DNA of 64,000 nucleotides from Maribacter sp. ACAM166. Lineage in GTDB: Bacteria; Bacteroidota; Bacteroidia; Flavobacteriales; Flavobacteriaceae. Position numbers and translations under genes: made by a program. This document shows positions 8,445 to 19,918 of the stretch, piece after piece. Numbering within the stretch: the stretch's first letter is position 1; every line of letters begins with the position of its first letter. The DNA is taken from the NCBI RefSeq assembly GCF_005771495.1, contig NZ_VAUW01000025.1, forward strand, positions 1 through 64,000, given 5' to 3'. Under the pieces are notes generated by a model. The model ran no database searches and was not told the origin of the DNA. It saw nothing but the letters and a program-made list of their open reading frames with translations.

Positions 8445-8936
8445 TTAGATTAATTGTTTAAGTGCTTTTAAATAAACTGCCAACCTGTGGTGTAAAGTAG
8501 CATCTAAAATTAACATTGTTAGGAATAATCCTATCAAGCCAAGTCCTAATCCTTTGTAATAATATTGAGACGATAAGAAAAATACAATAGCAGCAATGGC
8601 AATGCCTACAAACCAAATATATGGCACTATACTGTACGTTTTATCGTCTTTCATCGCTTTGATTAGTTCGGTTTCCAAGGCTTGTTTTGGATTGGTTGTA
8701 TGACTTTCGGAAACGGTATCTAAGTGCTTTGGGCGTGCAATGACCTGCATGCTACCATAACCGATTAGAATCAGGATAATCAGACCCATTGGAATCACCA
8801 TTCCCTTTAGGATTTCATTATTGTTTCTAAGAATAAATAATGCTCCAATACATATTATGACACCTAAAACTAGCATTATTTTACCTTGAAAAACTTCTCC
8901 GCTTACCCAATTTGATGTGTGTTTTATAAGTTCCAT
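8445..8936 (-). CDS. Membrane protein, paralog of the next downstream gene
   Basis: 163 residues with four hydrophobic segments, at about 20-36, 44-63, 103-122 and 127-145, and a polar loop between the second and third. It shares the start pattern (M-x-x-I/F-x-x-x-S-x-W-x-x-GE-x-F-x-G) and topology with the 165-residue neighbour. Its ATG lies four bases after the stop of the SDR gene, so it sits second in the operon. A gap of about 110 bp separates it from the third gene. Function is not recognised. Confidence 0.75.
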   Translation of the reverse strand: MELIKHTSNWVSGEVFQGKIMLVLGVIICIGALFILRNNNEILKGMVIPMGLIILILIGYGSMQVIARPKHLDTVSESHTTNPKQALETELIKAMKDDKTYSIVPYIWFVGIAIAAIVFFLSSQYYYKGLGLGLIGLFLTMLILDATLHHRLAVYLKALKQLI

Positions 8937-8940
8937 TATT

Positions 8941-9771
8941 TTATGATTTTAAAAATCGAAGCATCATTTTGTCTAAAGTTTTGTCCGATAATAATTTTCG
9001 AGACCAAATCATTTGTGAGGAAGTTTTACCAGCTTCATAGGCCGTTTTAGGGTTCTTACTTTTAATTATTTTCAAAACGGTATCGGCAATTACCGAAGGA
9101 GGTGAAGAGTATTTAGGATTATTGTCTCTAGATTTAGACCAGTCAGCTATCACTTTGGTCATTTCTGCATATGATCCGTTCTCAGGTTGGTTTATCATTG
9201 GATCTACATAAGTACCGATCAATCCTGTGCTTACTACACCTGGCCTTATAATAACTACATCTATTCCAAATGGTTTTAATTCCACACGTAAAGAACTTGA
9301 CAAACCCTCCAAAGCGTGTTTTGAAGCCACATACCAAGAGCTTAAAGGCCCGTGAACCTTTCCTGCAATAGAAGACGTATTGATAATTTTTCCCGCACCT
9401 TTTTTACGCATAGAGGGAATAACCAATTGTGTAAGATGTGCCAGACCAAAAAGATTGACCTCAAATAGTTTTTTTGCATCTTCAATAGCGGTTTCCTCCA
9501 ATGAGCCTAGGGTTGCAACTCCTGCATTGTTAAATAAAACATCAATACCACCATGTGCTTTTTCAATAGTACTTACGGCATGTTCTATGTCCTGCTCATT
9601 GGTAATGTCAAGCTGAATAGGAATACATCCAAACTCTTTTAACTCATTCAGCTTGTCTATTCTACGGGCTGCAGCATATACTATATAGCTTTGTTTTGCC
9701 AATCTTATGGCAGTTTCTCGCCCCATACCAGAGGATGCACCGGTTATCAGAATTACATCTTTTTTGTTCAT
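8941..9771 (-). CDS. SDR family NAD(P)-dependent oxidoreductase
   Basis: A 276-residue classical short-chain dehydrogenase. The dinucleotide motif TGASSGMG is at residues 10-17, NNAG at 81-84, the catalytic Ser near 134, and the YxxxK pair at Tyr147 and Lys151. Basic residues after the second beta strand (AARRIDK) favour NADPH over NADH. The substrate cannot be inferred. It leads a four-gene operon with two paralogous membrane proteins and an AraC regulator; a conserved operon of this kind would suggest a stress or detoxification role, but the sequence does not show it. Confidence 0.88.
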   Translation of the reverse strand: MNKKDVILITGASSGMGRETAIRLAKQSYIVYAAARRIDKLNELKEFGCIPIQLDITNEQDIEHAVSTIEKAHGGIDVLFNNAGVATLGSLEETAIEDAKKLFEVNLFGLAHLTQLVIPSMRKKGAGKIINTSSIAGKVHGPLSSWYVASKHALEGLSSSLRVELKPFGIDVVIIRPGVVSTGLIGTYVDPMINQPENGSYAEMTKVIADWSKSRDNNPKYSSPPSVIADTVLKIIKSKNPKTAYEAGKTSSQMIWSRKLLSDKTLDKMMLRFLKS

Positions 9772-9975
9772 GTTCTAAATTTTAAAAATGTAAATCTATG
9801 GGGAATCCAAATTCCAAACTGCAATCTAACGCAGTAAGTCTAATACATTTGGAGGGATACAAGGCTCTGAATAGCCAACAGGTATAAAATTGGACTCATG
9901 ACTTACATACTATTAAAATTTATCAAGAGTAAAAATTATCCATGAATTAAATCGAACTTCCTTAAAACCATTTTC

Positions 9976-10866
9976 TTAGTGTAAGGTTAGCTTTAGAAAT
10001 ATCTCATGGCTGCCGTTATTGGTGTTGTTCAAAGAAGACTCCACATTGGCTTCATAGGCATACCCAATATCAAAACTATTATCCAGATTAAAGAGTACAA
10101 ACCCTGCAAAACCTTCATTGAGTCTGTAGGCCGCACCAATTTCAAATGTTTGGTCATACCGTAATGCAGCGGTCAGATCGACTGAAATCGGGGCATTTTC
10201 AACATACCGAACCATTGACGATGGTTTCAGAAGCAATTTATCGTTAATCTCAATATCATAGGCTCCCATCAGGTATACGTGCAACTTGTTCCTGCCGAGT
10301 CGGGCCGTTCCATTTTCTTGTTCCAACCGTCTTGGCCTTAAAATACTTGGGGCGGATAGAGACAATGAAAGTTTTCTGTTCTGGAAATATACCCCTGCAC
10401 CAATGTTGGGGGTTATGCCTCCGTCAATATTCATCAAAGAGGGATCCCCCTGTATCCCAAAGGTCATCAGACCATCGGTATTGGCATTATAGGAATTTCC
10501 CGAAGCCTTTAATCCAAAATAGATATTGGTATAATTATCCCATTGCACTTTATAGGAAAAATCAATGGCCACCGAGGTCTGGGTTTCGATGAAGGTCTTG
10601 TCGTTGATAATACTTACACCTAGACCCACGTTCTTGCCGATATGGGTACTGGCCAAAAAACTCTGCGTTTCCGGAGCACCTGCTACGCCCGACCATTGAC
10701 TACGGACGTTCGCGGCGAACTCTGTACGGTCTTCTGCGCCTGCATAGGCGGGATTCACAAAGTTCATGCTGTACCTATAGAAGATATAGCTCGGGTCTTG
10801 TTGGGCCAAAAGGTTTCCCGAGAAGAAAAATATAAATAGGATGATGTAAATGCTGCTGGTCTTCAT
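9976..10866 (-). CDS. PorP/SprF family type IX secretion membrane protein
   Basis: A 296-residue outer-membrane protein with a signal peptide (IYIILFIFFFSGNLLAQQ). It has the family's opening pattern QDPSYIFYRYSMNFVNPAYAG, repeated amphipathic beta strands, and a C-terminal aromatic-rich barrel end. PorP/SprF proteins are found beside T9SS cargo with type B C-terminal domains and are thought to help secrete or anchor that cargo on the cell surface. Here it lies 21 bases downstream of such a cargo gene on the same strand, so the two are almost certainly co-transcribed and functionally paired. Confidence 0.9.
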   Translation of the reverse strand: MKTSSIYIILFIFFFSGNLLAQQDPSYIFYRYSMNFVNPAYAGAEDRTEFAANVRSQWSGVAGAPETQSFLASTHIGKNVGLGVSIINDKTFIETQTSVAIDFSYKVQWDNYTNIYFGLKASGNSYNANTDGLMTFGIQGDPSLMNIDGGITPNIGAGVYFQNRKLSLSLSAPSILRPRRLEQENGTARLGRNKLHVYLMGAYDIEINDKLLLKPSSMVRYVENAPISVDLTAALRYDQTFEIGAAYRLNEGFAGFVLFNLDNSFDIGYAYEANVESSLNNTNNGSHEIFLKLTLH

Positions 10867-10887
10867 TGCGATCGTGGTTTGATTTGG

Positions 10888-13800
10888 TTAATAGTTTATG
10901 AATATCCATCCATTGACTGGAGCAGACCCGTTCTGTAGTTCGATGACATAATAGTAGCTTCCCGAAGGCAGGTTCTCCGACCTGGAACTTGATTTTCCGT
11001 TCCAATCGTTTTGGTAACCAATCGTTTTAAAAACTTCGTGCCCGTACCGGTTGTAGACTGTAACAACGGCATTCGGATGGTTTTCTATTCCTTGGACTAT
11101 CCAAGTGTCATTGATGTTGTCGCCATTGGGGGTAAAGGCTTCTGCAGCGGTAATGGACTGTTCCAAGCCTACATTGGGGTCAGAGTCATCGCTATCGGCA
11201 TTGGAGCCTATGCCATCACCGTCGACATCTATACTTTCGTCAGGGTCGTTCGGAAATGCATCAACTTCATCTGGCACACCATCGCCATCAGTGTCAAGGC
11301 GATCGTCCGTCTCATCGTTTTCATCGTTGATGCCGTCGCCGTCGGTATCTTGACCATTATCAAGTATCCCATCTCCATCCACATCGGCATCCTCATTATC
11401 CGGTATTCCGTCACCGTCGTCATCGGTATCGGAGTTGTCGCCAGTTCCATCGCCGTCGGTATCCGTATCCTCGTTTTCATCCAACGGGAAATCATCGTCT
11501 AAATCGGGAGTGCCATCATTATCGTCATCAGTATCTTCATCATCGGGTATACCATCACCATCATTGTCAGCAATTTCGTCACCACCTAAGGGAAAGTCGT
11601 CATCTTCATCAGGTATTCCGTCACCATCATCATCGGTATCGGCATTATCGCCGATTCCATCGCCATCCGTGTCTGTATCTTCGTTCTCGTCCAATGGAAA
11701 AGCATCGTCAACATCGGGCGTGCCGTCACCGTCATCATCCGTATCTGCATTGTTTCCGGTTCCATCGCCATCGGTATCGGTGTCCTCGTTCTCGTCCAAT
11801 GGGAAAGCATCGTCAACATCGGGAGTGCCGTCACCGTCATCATCCGTATCTGCATTGTTTCCGGTTCCATCGCCATCGGTATCTGTATCCTCGTTCTCGT
11901 CCAATGGGAAATCGTCATCCGCATCGGGCGTGCCGTCACCGTCATCATCGGTATCGGAATTGTCGCCGGTTCCATCGCCATCGGTATCGGTGGTCTCGTT
12001 CTCGTCCAATGGGAAATCATCATCCGCATCGGGCGTGCCGTCACCGTCATCATCCGTATCTGCATTGTTTCCGGTTCCATCGCCATCGGTATCGGTGTCC
12101 TCGTTCTCGTCCAATGGAAAAGCATCGTCTACATCGGGCGTAACGTCACCGTCATCATCGGTATCGGAATTGTCGCCGGTTCCATCGCCATCGGTATCGG
12201 TGGTCTCGTTCTCGTCCAATGGGAAATCATCATCAACATCGGGAGTGCCGTCACCGTCGTCATCGGAGTCACAGACATCCCCATCTCCATCACTATCGGT
12301 ATCCAACTGGCTATTATTAGCTATGGCAGGGCAATTGTCCGTTCCGTCAAGAATTCCATCTCCATCGGTATCCAAGTCATCATCCGTGATGATTATCGTC
12401 ACGCTCTGGTCTGCCGACGAATCAAAGGCATCGTCTGAACCGGCATCGTTTACCGTCACCGTTATGGTTGCCGAATCGTCACGGTCGATATCATCGTCCA
12501 CACCTGTCACCGTTGCGGTCTGTGGGGTATCCCAGTTGGCCGCCGTGAACGTTAGTTGTGTTGCGTTTACCGTTGCTTCGTTCGTGTCATCACTCGATAT
12601 ATCGAAAACAACATCGCTTGTGGGTTCGCTATCCAATATAATTGTAAAGGTGTCCGTTCCTCCGTCTTCTGCTATGGTCAATGTAATTTCACTTTGAGTA
12701 AAGCCTACGGCATCATCATCGGTCAAGGTAATGGCAACTGTTTGGTTCGCCAAGGCATCAAAGGCATCGTCGGAACCGGCATCGTTGATGGCTACCGTGA
12801 TCGTTGCCGAATCATCACGGTCGATATCATCGTCCACACCGGTTATGGTTATTGTTTGTGCGGTATCCCAGTTGGCTGACGTGAACGTTAACTGTGCTGT
12901 GCTTACTGTTGTCTCATTCGTATCATTGCTCGATACATCGAATACAACATCGCTTTCTGGTTCACTACCCAAAACTACCGTAAAGGTATTTGTGCCGCCA
13001 TCTTCAGCTATGGTCAATGCGGTTTCACTTTGGATAAAGCCTACGATATCATCATTGGTCAAGGTAATGGCTACTGTTTGGTTTGCCAAAGCATCAAAAG
13101 TATCGTCGGAACCGGCATCGTTTACCGTCACCGTTATGGTTGCCGAATCATCGCGGTCGATATTATCTTCGACTCCTGTTACCGTTATGGTCTGGGGCGT
13201 ATCCCAGTTGACTGCGGTGAAGGTCAGTTGTGCGGCACTTACCGTTGCCTCATCGGTATCATTGCTCGATACATCGAATACGACATCGCTCGTTGGTTCA
13301 CTATCCAATACGATTGTAAAGGTGTCCGTTCCGCCATCTTCGGCTATGGTCAATGCAGTTTCGTTTTGTGTGAAGCCTGCTGTATCATCATCGGTCAAGG
13401 TAATGGCAACCGTTTGGTCTGCCAAGGCATCGAAGGCATTGTCGGAGCCGGCATCGTTGATGGCTACCGTGATCGTTGCCGAATCATCACGGTCGTTATC
13501 ATCGTCCACACCGGTTATGGTTATTGTTTGTGCGGTATCCCAGTTGGCTGACGTGAACGTTAACTGTGCTGTGCTTACTGTTGTCTCATTCGTGTCATTG
13601 CTCGATACATCGAATACAACATCGCTTTCTGGTTCACTACCCAAAACTACCGTAAAGGTATTTGTGCCGCCATCTTCAGCTATGGTCAATGCGGTTTCAC
13701 TTTGGATAAAGCCTAAGGTATCATCATCGGTCAAGGTAATGGCAACCGTTTGGTTCGCCAAGGCATCAAAAGTATCTTCTGAACCTGCATCGTTGATGGC

Positions 13801-16800
13801 TACCGTAATTGTTGCCGAATCGTCCCGGTCGATATCATCTTCGACTCCTGTTACCGTTATTGTCTGGGGCGTATCCCAGTTGGCCGCGGTGAAGGTCAGT
13901 TGTGCGGCACTTACCGTTGCCTCATCGGTATCATTGCTCGATACATCGAATATAATATCACTCGTTGGTTCACTATCCAATACGATTGTAAAGGTGTCCG
14001 TTCCGCCATCTTCAGCTATGGTCAATGCGGTTTCATTTTGTGTAAAGCCTACGGCATCATCATCGGTCAAGGTAATGGCAACCGTTTGGTCTGCCAAAGC
14101 GTCAAAAGTATCTTCCGAATCTGTATCGTTTACCGTCACCGTTATGGTTGCAGAATCGTCCCTGTCAACAGCATCATCCACACCCGTTACCGTTATTGTT
14201 TGTGGGGTGTCCCAGTTGGCTGCCGTAAAGGTCAACTGTGCCGAACTTACGGTTGCTTCGTTGATATCGTCGCTGGATACATCGAATACAACATCGCTCG
14301 TTGGTTCGCTATCCAAGACTACCGTAAAGGTATTTGTGCCGCCATCTTCAGCTATGGTCAATGCGGTTTCACTTTGTGTAAAGCCTACGGTATCATCATC
14401 CGTTAATGTGATGGCTACCGTTTGGTCTGCCAACGAATCAAAGGCATCCTCTGAACCGACAGCGTTTACCGACACCGTTATGGTTGCCGAATCGTCACGG
14501 TCGATATCGTCATCCACACCTGTTACCGTTATTGTTTGTGGGGTGTCCCAGTTTGAAGTTGTAAAGGTTACCTGCGCTACATCTACCGTGGCTTCGCCTG
14601 TATCGTCGCTGGAAACATCGAAAACGACATCGCTTGTAGGTTCGGTGTCCAGGACTACTGTAAAGGTGTTTGTGGCCGTATTCTCGTCAATGGTCAATGT
14701 TGTTTCGCTTACCGAAAAGTCCGGTGTTGTAGTCACAAAAGCCAAAAATTGGCCATCAGCCGGATCAATGGAAGCTGCGTATACCGTTCCTCCATCGGTT
14801 AAATTAATAATGGTATCAGTACTGTCGAATAGGGTGTCATCGGACAATACTAGGGCCGGTATCCCCGCAGGGAAGCTGTACCCACTTTTAGGAATAGCGA
14901 TGTACACATTACCTACGGTACCGGTCTCCTCTATTTTCCATACACGGTCGGAGCGGTTGTTGGTTCCGCTGTCAAAACTCGAAGTAAATGAATTATCGAT
15001 ACCGTTGTTATGAGCCATCATCATAAAATTGCCATTGCCCAAGCTGGTCAATGCCGGATCTTGATTGCTGGTAACCAACACGGCCGCGGTGGATAGAATG
15101 GGTCCGTTGGCGGTGTTAACCGATTGCGATACTCTTTGGTCCAATCCGGAGACATCATCACGCCCGACACCAAAAACATCCGTTGTATATCCGCTGTTAG
15201 CGCTATAATCATATATAACGGAACTGTTGGAGGCCAGATAATCTCCTTCGTTGATCGCCCCGGTTTCCCCGGCCACGCCATCGCCATCAAAATCGGGGTC
15301 AAAAGTAGTGCCGTATTTTATTGAAAAATAGGACTCGATCCGTTGGCGTTCGTTATCGGTCAATATTCTATCGTATGTAAATACCTCCGCAATTTTTCCG
15401 TCCCAATCCCTTGGGCTGTTGGCCGCCTCTCCGTTACCAAGTCTGAATTGATCAACTTCTGTACCTATTCTGTTTGAAGGTGAAATTCCATCGGGATCGG
15501 CAACAGGATATTCCCTTCCATAATAAAAACCATCGTAAATACTATTGACTGATCCAGAACTTCCCGAAACTGAACCTGTGCCATCAAAACTAAAACCAAC
15601 GACCAAGGGTTTGGTAGTCCTGAATTCTATTGTATTTCCAGGATTCCCATCATTATCAAAATATCTTGATTCGGTATTCCCTGTAGCATTAAGTGCTATA
15701 CCAGTTTGACCGTCGGTAAATCGGATATATAGTTCACTAGCGCCTTCGTTATTAGCGTCGGTGTCCAACCATCCCCTAAATCCGGTAGCTACGTCAGCTT
15801 GTACTACGGAATAAAGAGTAATATCTTGATCTCCCTCAAACCAAGGGGCGTCATTTTCATCCCATTGCAGCCAATCATCCCCATCAAAATCTATGGCAGG
15901 GTTGTAGTTGATACCGTTTATCACATAAGTAGGATTACCACCATTGGGCTCGTCTAAGTGATTACCAAGGCCAGAGGCATCATGCCATGCTTCGACCACA
16001 TCTCCATCTTCTGCCATATCGGTACTGCCGCCGTTTACATCGGCATCTTCAAAGACACCGCTATCGGCCTTTACCCAAAACTCTAAACCGGAGGCCACAC
16101 CGCCAGGCCCTACGGCTATAAGTTTGGCCAAAGTTAGATACTCGCCATCGGATAAGGATGCTCCTGTGATTTCCCCGTTGGTATTTAAATTGCCTACAGA
16201 AGTAAAGCCAGAGGTAAAATCGCCATCACTATCTTTAATAAGTGTCCAAGTTTCGTCAAAGCCTTCGAATTTCATGTTGATAGATTGGTTGAAGTTCGTG
16301 GTCTTGTCCACTTTCCATTCCCTAGCTATTCTGACATTATAGGTAGTCCCGTCGATTTCTGTAGACTGTGTGCTTATCGTGCTACCGTTATTGGCCAAAG
16401 TCAAAAACTGCCTGTCGTTGGTATGCGTTGTACTACGGGAGGCATCGGTGTTGGCTGTCGTAAAATCGGCATCCAAGGCTATACTCAAAATACTATTGGC
16501 ATTCACCGATTTGGAAACTCTTTGATTTAGACCGCTATTATCGTCACGACCGATTCCGAAAATATCGCTATCATATCCATCATTATCATCTGCCCACATG
16601 TTTGTAGTGCCATCTGATGCTAAATAGTCTTGTTCCATTTCAATACCGTACTTCAAGGCGAGATACGAATCTATTTTTTGTTGATCCGCAGCAGATATAT
16701 TGGCATCGTAAACAATTACTTCTGCGATGTTCCCTGTCCAGAAAAAGCTCGGAGAACTAGCTACATCTGTACCGATACGAGCAATATTGTTTACTGTATT

Positions 16801-17460
16801 CCAAGTAGGATTGCCGGTGACCCCGGTTTGCTCAACTCCATTTTTGTCAATAAACGTTGTAGAACCATTATATCTTCCGCCGGCAATTACGGGCGTGTCC
16901 AACTCCCAAAAATTCGTTTTTAACTTATCGTTGGTCGCACCCCAAGAACCATAAACCATAGTATTACTACTCTGACGACCTGCTAGTAAATGAGCCTGCG
17001 TATTCGAAGGGCTACCGTGACCGAATACAATATCATCTCCGCTAAACGTTGCTGTCGGTGTAGCGACCACCCGCATTAGGCGCGCACTATTCCCAGAAGG
17101 ATAACTCATTAATACTGAACTTTCCAATGCTTGGGAACCATTGAAACTAACTTGTGGATTAAAATTCAAGGTATTGCTAATACCATTGAAGTAGCTAGGG
17201 CCAATAATGCCGCTGATAATTCCGAAGTCGCTAGTGCCTGATGACTGGTCATTCCATTGTTGGATTGTTCCATTATTGATGGCATTTGTACTTCCAGTAT
17301 CAGAAAAAACATCGCTATCGGCTTTAAGCCAAATAGACAAATCTGATGATACGCCACCTGGAGTTTGTGCCGTCATTAATTGTAATCCACCCAATATCAA
17401 GGTTAGGTAAAACACTATTTGCAAGGGATGATTCTTTGGGAATTTAGTTTGATATTTCAT
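10888..17460 (-). CDS. Giant T9SS type B secreted repeat protein (2190 aa)
   Basis: A surface or secreted protein. A signal peptide (about 1-31) is followed by two LamG-like modules starting WLKADSDVF and [10 protein letters not shown] (about 33-280 and 450-720), each followed by a conserved FGIGRDD-SGL-QRVS stretch resembling DUF8202. Next come seven 112-residue Calx-beta-like repeats (about 908-1692), then an Asp/Gly-rich thrombospondin type 3-like stack that should bind calcium (about 1692-2100). The C-terminal domain from about 2104 ([14 protein letters not shown], then [10 protein letters not shown]) is the type B sorting domain known from gliding-associated proteins. The LamG modules suggest glycan binding; the repeats look like a rigid stalk. 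The PorP/SprF partner follows. Confidence 0.9.
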   Translation of the reverse strand: MKYQTKFPKNHPLQIVFYLTLILGGLQLMTAQTPGGVSSDLSIWLKADSDVFSDTGSTNAINNGTIQQWNDQSSGTSDFGIISGIIGPSYFNGISNTLNFNPQVSFNGSQALESSVLMSYPSGNSARLMRVVATPTATFSGDDIVFGHGSPSNTQAHLLAGRQSSNTMVYGSWGATNDKLKTNFWELDTPVIAGGRYNGSTTFIDKNGVEQTGVTGNPTWNTVNNIARIGTDVASSPSFFWTGNIAEVIVYDANISAADQQKIDSYLALKYGIEMEQDYLASDGTTNMWADDNDGYDSDIFGIGRDDNSGLNQRVSKSVNANSILSIALDADFTTANTDASRSTTHTNDRQFLTLANNGSTISTQSTEIDGTTYNVRIAREWKVDKTTNFNQSINMKFEGFDETWTLIKDSDGDFTSGFTSVGNLNTNGEITGASLSDGEYLTLAKLIAVGPGGVASGLEFWVKADSGVFEDADVNGGSTDMAEDGDVVEAWHDASGLGNHLDEPNGGNPTYVINGINYNPAIDFDGDDWLQWDENDAPWFEGDQDITLYSVVQADVATGFRGWLDTDANNEGASELYIRFTDGQTGIALNATGNTESRYFDNDGNPGNTIEFRTTKPLVVGFSFDGTGSVSGSSGSVNSIYDGFYYGREYPVADPDGISPSNRIGTEVDQFRLGNGEAANSPRDWDGKIAEVFTYDRILTDNERQRIESYFSIKYGTTFDPDFDGDGVAGETGAINEGDYLASNSSVIYDYSANSGYTTDVFGVGRDDVSGLDQRVSQSVNTANGPILSTAAVLVTSNQDPALTSLGNGNFMMMAHNNGIDNSFTSSFDSGTNNRSDRVWKIEETGTVGNVYIAIPKSGYSFPAGIPALVLSDDTLFDSTDTIINLTDGGTVYAASIDPADGQFLAFVTTTPDFSVSETTLTIDENTATNTFTVVLDTEPTSDVVFDVSSDDTGEATVDVAQVTFTTSNWDTPQTITVTGVDDDIDRDDSATITVSVNAVGSEDAFDSLADQTVAITLTDDDTVGFTQSETALTIAEDGGTNTFTVVLDSEPTSDVVFDVSSDDINEATVSSAQLTFTAANWDTPQTITVTGVDDAVDRDDSATITVTVNDTDSEDTFDALADQTVAITLTDDDAVGFTQNETALTIAEDGGTDTFTIVLDSEPTSDIIFDVSSNDTDEATVSAAQLTFTAANWDTPQTITVTGVEDDIDRDDSATITVAINDAGSEDTFDALANQTVAITLTDDDTLGFIQSETALTIAEDGGTNTFTVVLGSEPESDVVFDVSSNDTNETTVSTAQLTFTSANWDTAQTITITGVDDDNDRDDSATITVAINDAGSDNAFDALADQTVAITLTDDDTAGFTQNETALTIAEDGGTDTFTIVLDSEPTSDVVFDVSSNDTDEATVSAAQLTFTAVNWDTPQTITVTGVEDNIDRDDSATITVTVNDAGSDDTFDALANQTVAITLTNDDIVGFIQSETALTIAEDGGTNTFTVVLGSEPESDVVFDVSSNDTNETTVSTAQLTFTSANWDTAQTITITGVDDDIDRDDSATITVAINDAGSDDAFDALANQTVAITLTDDDAVGFTQSEITLTIAEDGGTDTFTIILDSEPTSDVVFDISSDDTNEATVNATQLTFTAANWDTPQTATVTGVDDDIDRDDSATITVTVNDAGSDDAFDSSADQSVTIIITDDDLDTDGDGILDGTDNCPAIANNSQLDTDSDGDGDVCDSDDDGDGTPDVDDDFPLDENETTDTDGDGTGDNSDTDDDGDVTPDVDDAFPLDENEDTDTDGDGTGNNADTDDDGDGTPDADDDFPLDENETTDTDGDGTGDNSDTDDDGDGTPDADDDFPLDENEDTDTDGDGTGNNADTDDDGDGTPDVDDAFPLDENEDTDTDGDGTGNNADTDDDGDGTPDVDDAFPLDENEDTDTDGDGIGDNADTDDDGDGIPDEDDDFPLGGDEIADNDGDGIPDDEDTDDDNDGTPDLDDDFPLDENEDTDTDGDGTGDNSDTDDDGDGIPDNEDADVDGDGILDNGQDTDGDGINDENDETDDRLDTDGDGVPDEVDAFPNDPDESIDVDGDGIGSNADSDDSDPNVGLEQSITAAEAFTPNGDNINDTWIVQGIENHPNAVVTVYNRYGHEVFKTIGYQNDWNGKSSSRSENLPSGSYYYVIELQNGSAPVNGWIFINY
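11225..12330 (-). repeat. 105-bp (35-aa) Asp-rich calcium-binding repeats
   Basis: Within the giant gene, eight units of about 35 residues carry the marker FPLDENE or a variant, spaced 105 bp apart. Each has DxDxDG loops as in thrombospondin type 3 repeats. Several units are nearly identical in DNA, so the copy number is likely to vary between strains and to be hard to assemble. Confidence 0.8.
12382..14735 (-). repeat. Seven 336-bp Calx-beta-like repeats, with a doubled two-repeat block
   Basis: Seven 112-residue repeats, each beginning [16 protein letters not shown] or similar and ending AITLTDDD. Repeats 3 and 5 match each other best, and repeats 4 and 6 match best (both carry the variant [13 protein letters not shown]). 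The DNA of repeats 4 and 6 is nearly identical at an offset of exactly 672 bp. A two-repeat block was therefore duplicated recently. Confidence 0.88.
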
Positions 17461-18324
17461 AAAATGGTTCGTATTTGGATAATAAAACAGGTAACAAATA
17501 TTAATTATTTGTAGTCTTATTCTTTCTTTTTGTTGTGTATTTATAAAATATGTGTGTAAGAATATCGATTAAAGGTGTTAAACAATCGACAAGTAGTAAA
17601 ATTGCAGATGTGTGGAACTTGATATTTTAAGTTTTTGTTTCCACTACCATATTTTTCTGATGAATACCGAGCTTATACCAATGGAGTATTTGAAAGGGCA
17701 AATAAATAGTACAGATATTCATCTTAGGTATTCTCATTCAAATTATATTTATATGTAGGAAAAGACTACAAAAGTAGAATGTATTTTGTAGGTAAATTTA
17801 TACGAGATGCTAAATATTGAATACAATTCACTGAATTATCCTATAGATTGAGGAAATAGTGTGATTTTCATTTGCGGACTTTTACTTAATAAATCTCAGA
17901 TTTGCTTGGTTTTGGTCTAGAAATTAGTCCCGAGCGCCCGTCATAATTGTTTATTTTGGATATAGTAAATGTTCGAAGACCGATCCGCAATTGGTTTTAG
18001 TTAGCATCTGAAGAAATTGTTTAGAATACCTGAAATGAAGGAATAATATAGAATCACGTAGAAAAAACATTATTCTGTATAAAGGCTATTTAGCCAAACC
18101 GTTTTCTAAAAGTTCATATCCACATCTCACAATGTTTCATTTATGGCTTTCTTAAACTAACTCTTATTCGAACACCCTAAGTATAATTAAACGGTCCGTT
18201 ATTTGAACATTTACCCAACCACACAATCATTGAGCTTATAAAGTTTAAAGTACCGTATCAATTAATTAGTTTACTTTTTGACCTTTATTTAAACTTTTTG
18301 ATCAGCTAAAATATTTCGTTTTTT
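17461..18324. other. 864-bp gene-free stretch
   Basis: AT-rich DNA between the start of the giant secreted-protein gene and the end of the integrase. I see no convincing ORF, tRNA or IS end in it. The part next to 17460 must contain the promoter of the giant gene, but no clear TAnnTTTG site can be assigned on the minus strand. Confidence 0.5.
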
Positions 18325-19533
18325 TTATAATAACACCTCAAGCGCCTTGTCAACAATTCCGGTATCTAATTCTTTCAAATACGCCTGTGTTACCGTCAAA
18401 TTTTGATGCCCCAAAGATTCACTAATCACATCTGTGGCAACCCCTTTTTGTTTTAGACAATTTGCAAAACTATGACGAGCTACATAACTACTAACGTTTT
18501 TTGTGATTTTACAGAGGGTGGCCAGTTCCTTAAGCTCCCTGTTATATATGCCTAGCATTTTGTGTTTTCTATCAGCTAGTTGTGTGGGGGTATAGTCCTC
18601 TCGAAAAAGAAGTGGAAGTACATACTTGTTGCTATATCCATGTATGCGATAGTAATCCAATATTTTCTGGACTGGGGGCATAATAGCAATAGAGAAATTT
18701 CCTTTAGTTTTTGCTCTAGTATAATAAATAATATTGGCTTCAACATCTTTCCATTCCAAACTCATCATGTCCGCAAAATTCATACCCCTAGTGTAGAAGC
18801 TAAAAACGAAATAATTTTTTGTGTTTATTAAATGTGGATTGTTGTTCAAATCTAAATGAATGATGGACATGATTTCTTCGAAATCCAAGGCACGTTTGAA
18901 ACCTTTGCCTCTTAACTTTGATATTTTGTAGGTTTTAAACGGATATAGACTTTCTTTGATTACACCACGTTCTATTGCTTTATTGAATAGTGCCCTAATA
19001 GCTCTCATTTTTACACCTATGCCACCATCGGTACCACCCCTCGATCTGAGAAAGGCATCATACTTACTTAAAAAGGAAGAGTTTATTTCTCTAAAGTTCA
19101 ATTTCTTGAATTTGTGAAAAATCTGAACGGAGGTTTTAGCATCCTTATACGATTTCGCATTCCCTATCCGTCCAGCGAAGGTCATCTCTTCTATGATTTC
19201 GTCAAAAAATGCAAAAACGTCATTCTTCACGGGATTGAAAGTTATTCTATAATTTCTATCGAAGTCTCGTATTGAATAATCCGGATTCTCAATTTCTAGA
19301 TCAGTAATGATTTTATAAGCTCGTTCCTTGAACTTTACAAGTAGTCGATTAAATTGAGTGTGGTTTGAATTTCTTTTATTGAAATTACCTGTGGGTTCTA
19401 TCCATTCGTTCAATCTTGCGCTGAACGGAGTTTTGTAATGTTTACATTGTCTTTCTTTGGTAACGCGCAAACAGACTGGATATGTCCCATCGGACAATAA
19501 CTTTTTTTTGAGAACAATCTTGAGCGTTATCAT
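18325..19533 (-). CDS. Tyrosine recombinase / site-specific integrase
   Basis: A 402-residue phage-type integrase of the Bacteroidetes mobile-element class. It has an N-terminal arm-binding region (VCLRVTKERQCKHYKTP), a SAM-like core-binding domain (about 105-200), and a catalytic domain ending with the H-x-x-R box in ARHSFANCLKQKG, then ESLGHQNLTVTQAYLKEL with the nucleophilic Tyr. The first catalytic Arg lies in the FYTRGMNFADM segment. The start lies about 215 bp from a tRNA-Asn 3' fragment, the usual place of an integrase beside its attachment site. It drives excision or integration of an island that has since been rearranged. Confidence 0.9.
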   Translation of the reverse strand: MITLKIVLKKKLLSDGTYPVCLRVTKERQCKHYKTPFSARLNEWIEPTGNFNKRNSNHTQFNRLLVKFKERAYKIITDLEIENPDYSIRDFDRNYRITFNPVKNDVFAFFDEIIEEMTFAGRIGNAKSYKDAKTSVQIFHKFKKLNFREINSSFLSKYDAFLRSRGGTDGGIGVKMRAIRALFNKAIERGVIKESLYPFKTYKISKLRGKGFKRALDFEEIMSIIHLDLNNNPHLINTKNYFVFSFYTRGMNFADMMSLEWKDVEANIIYYTRAKTKGNFSIAIMPPVQKILDYYRIHGYSNKYVLPLLFREDYTPTQLADRKHKMLGIYNRELKELATLCKITKNVSSYVARHSFANCLKQKGVATDVISESLGHQNLTVTQAYLKELDTGIVDKALEVLL

Positions 19534-19745
19534 ATTTTATACATTTGGGGACAACATTTACATAGTTTAATTTGTAATACCCTACTGCTACTGGTTGCAT
19601 GTGATGATAATGGGGACAACATAGGGACAACAAATGGGCTATTAAATGTAATTATTGTAAAACCAAATGCAAAATAAAAAATCATAAAATATTGATAATC
19701 AGACTATAAGAAGGTAAATGGCACTAAATGAAAACACTCCATTTG

Positions 19746-19790
19746 CGGCTGTTAATCAGAGGGTCCTTGGTTCGAGTCCAAGAGGGGGAG
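19746..19790 (+). tRNA. 3' half of a tRNA-Asn(GTT) gene; integration site remnant
   Basis: From the anticodon loop CTGTTAA onward, a complete tRNA 3' half is present: the TCAGA side of the anticodon stem, the T arm with stem CTTGG/CCAAG around TTCGAGT, and the acceptor strand AGGGGGA plus discriminator G. The D arm and 5' acceptor strand are missing; the bases to the left are unrelated. This is the duplicated 3' end left when an element integrates into a tRNA gene, so it is an att site and not a working tRNA. The integrase at 18325-19533 faces it. Confidence 0.85.
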
Positions 19791-19802
19791 CCCAGTAAAG
19801 AC

Positions 19803-19832
19803 AAGCCTTTCAAGAAATTGAAAGGCTTTCTT
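19803..19832 (+). terminator. Terminator downstream of the tRNA-Asn remnant
   Basis: AAGCCTTTCAA, a GAAA loop and TTGAAAGGCTT form an 11-bp hairpin followed by TTCTT. It lies just after the tRNA 3' half and is probably the original terminator of the tRNA gene, so the DNA to the right of 19749 is the chromosomal side of the junction. Confidence 0.75.
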
Positions 19833-19918
19833 CATTTTAGCAGGTACTAGTTTGGGTACTTATTCCTTTCTTTATTCTAAATTTAAAACATGGAAGGAGT
19901 TTAAGTTATGATGGAAGG

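Noticed and set aside
11435-12697. A 420-codon Ser/Pro-rich plus-strand frame
   Set aside because: Antisense of the Asp/Gly-rich calcium-binding repeats; same cause as above.
11225-14735. Possible CRISPR arrays because of regular 105-bp and 336-bp repeats
   Set aside because: The repeats are contiguous coding units within one protein frame, with no spacers and no cas genes nearby.
12731-15013. A 760-codon open frame on the plus strand, opposite the Calx-beta-like repeats
   Set aside because: It is the antisense of a strongly supported repeat gene. Repeated GAT/GAC codons read backwards give ATC/GTC and avoid stops. It has no domain signature and only Ser/Val-rich repetitive text.
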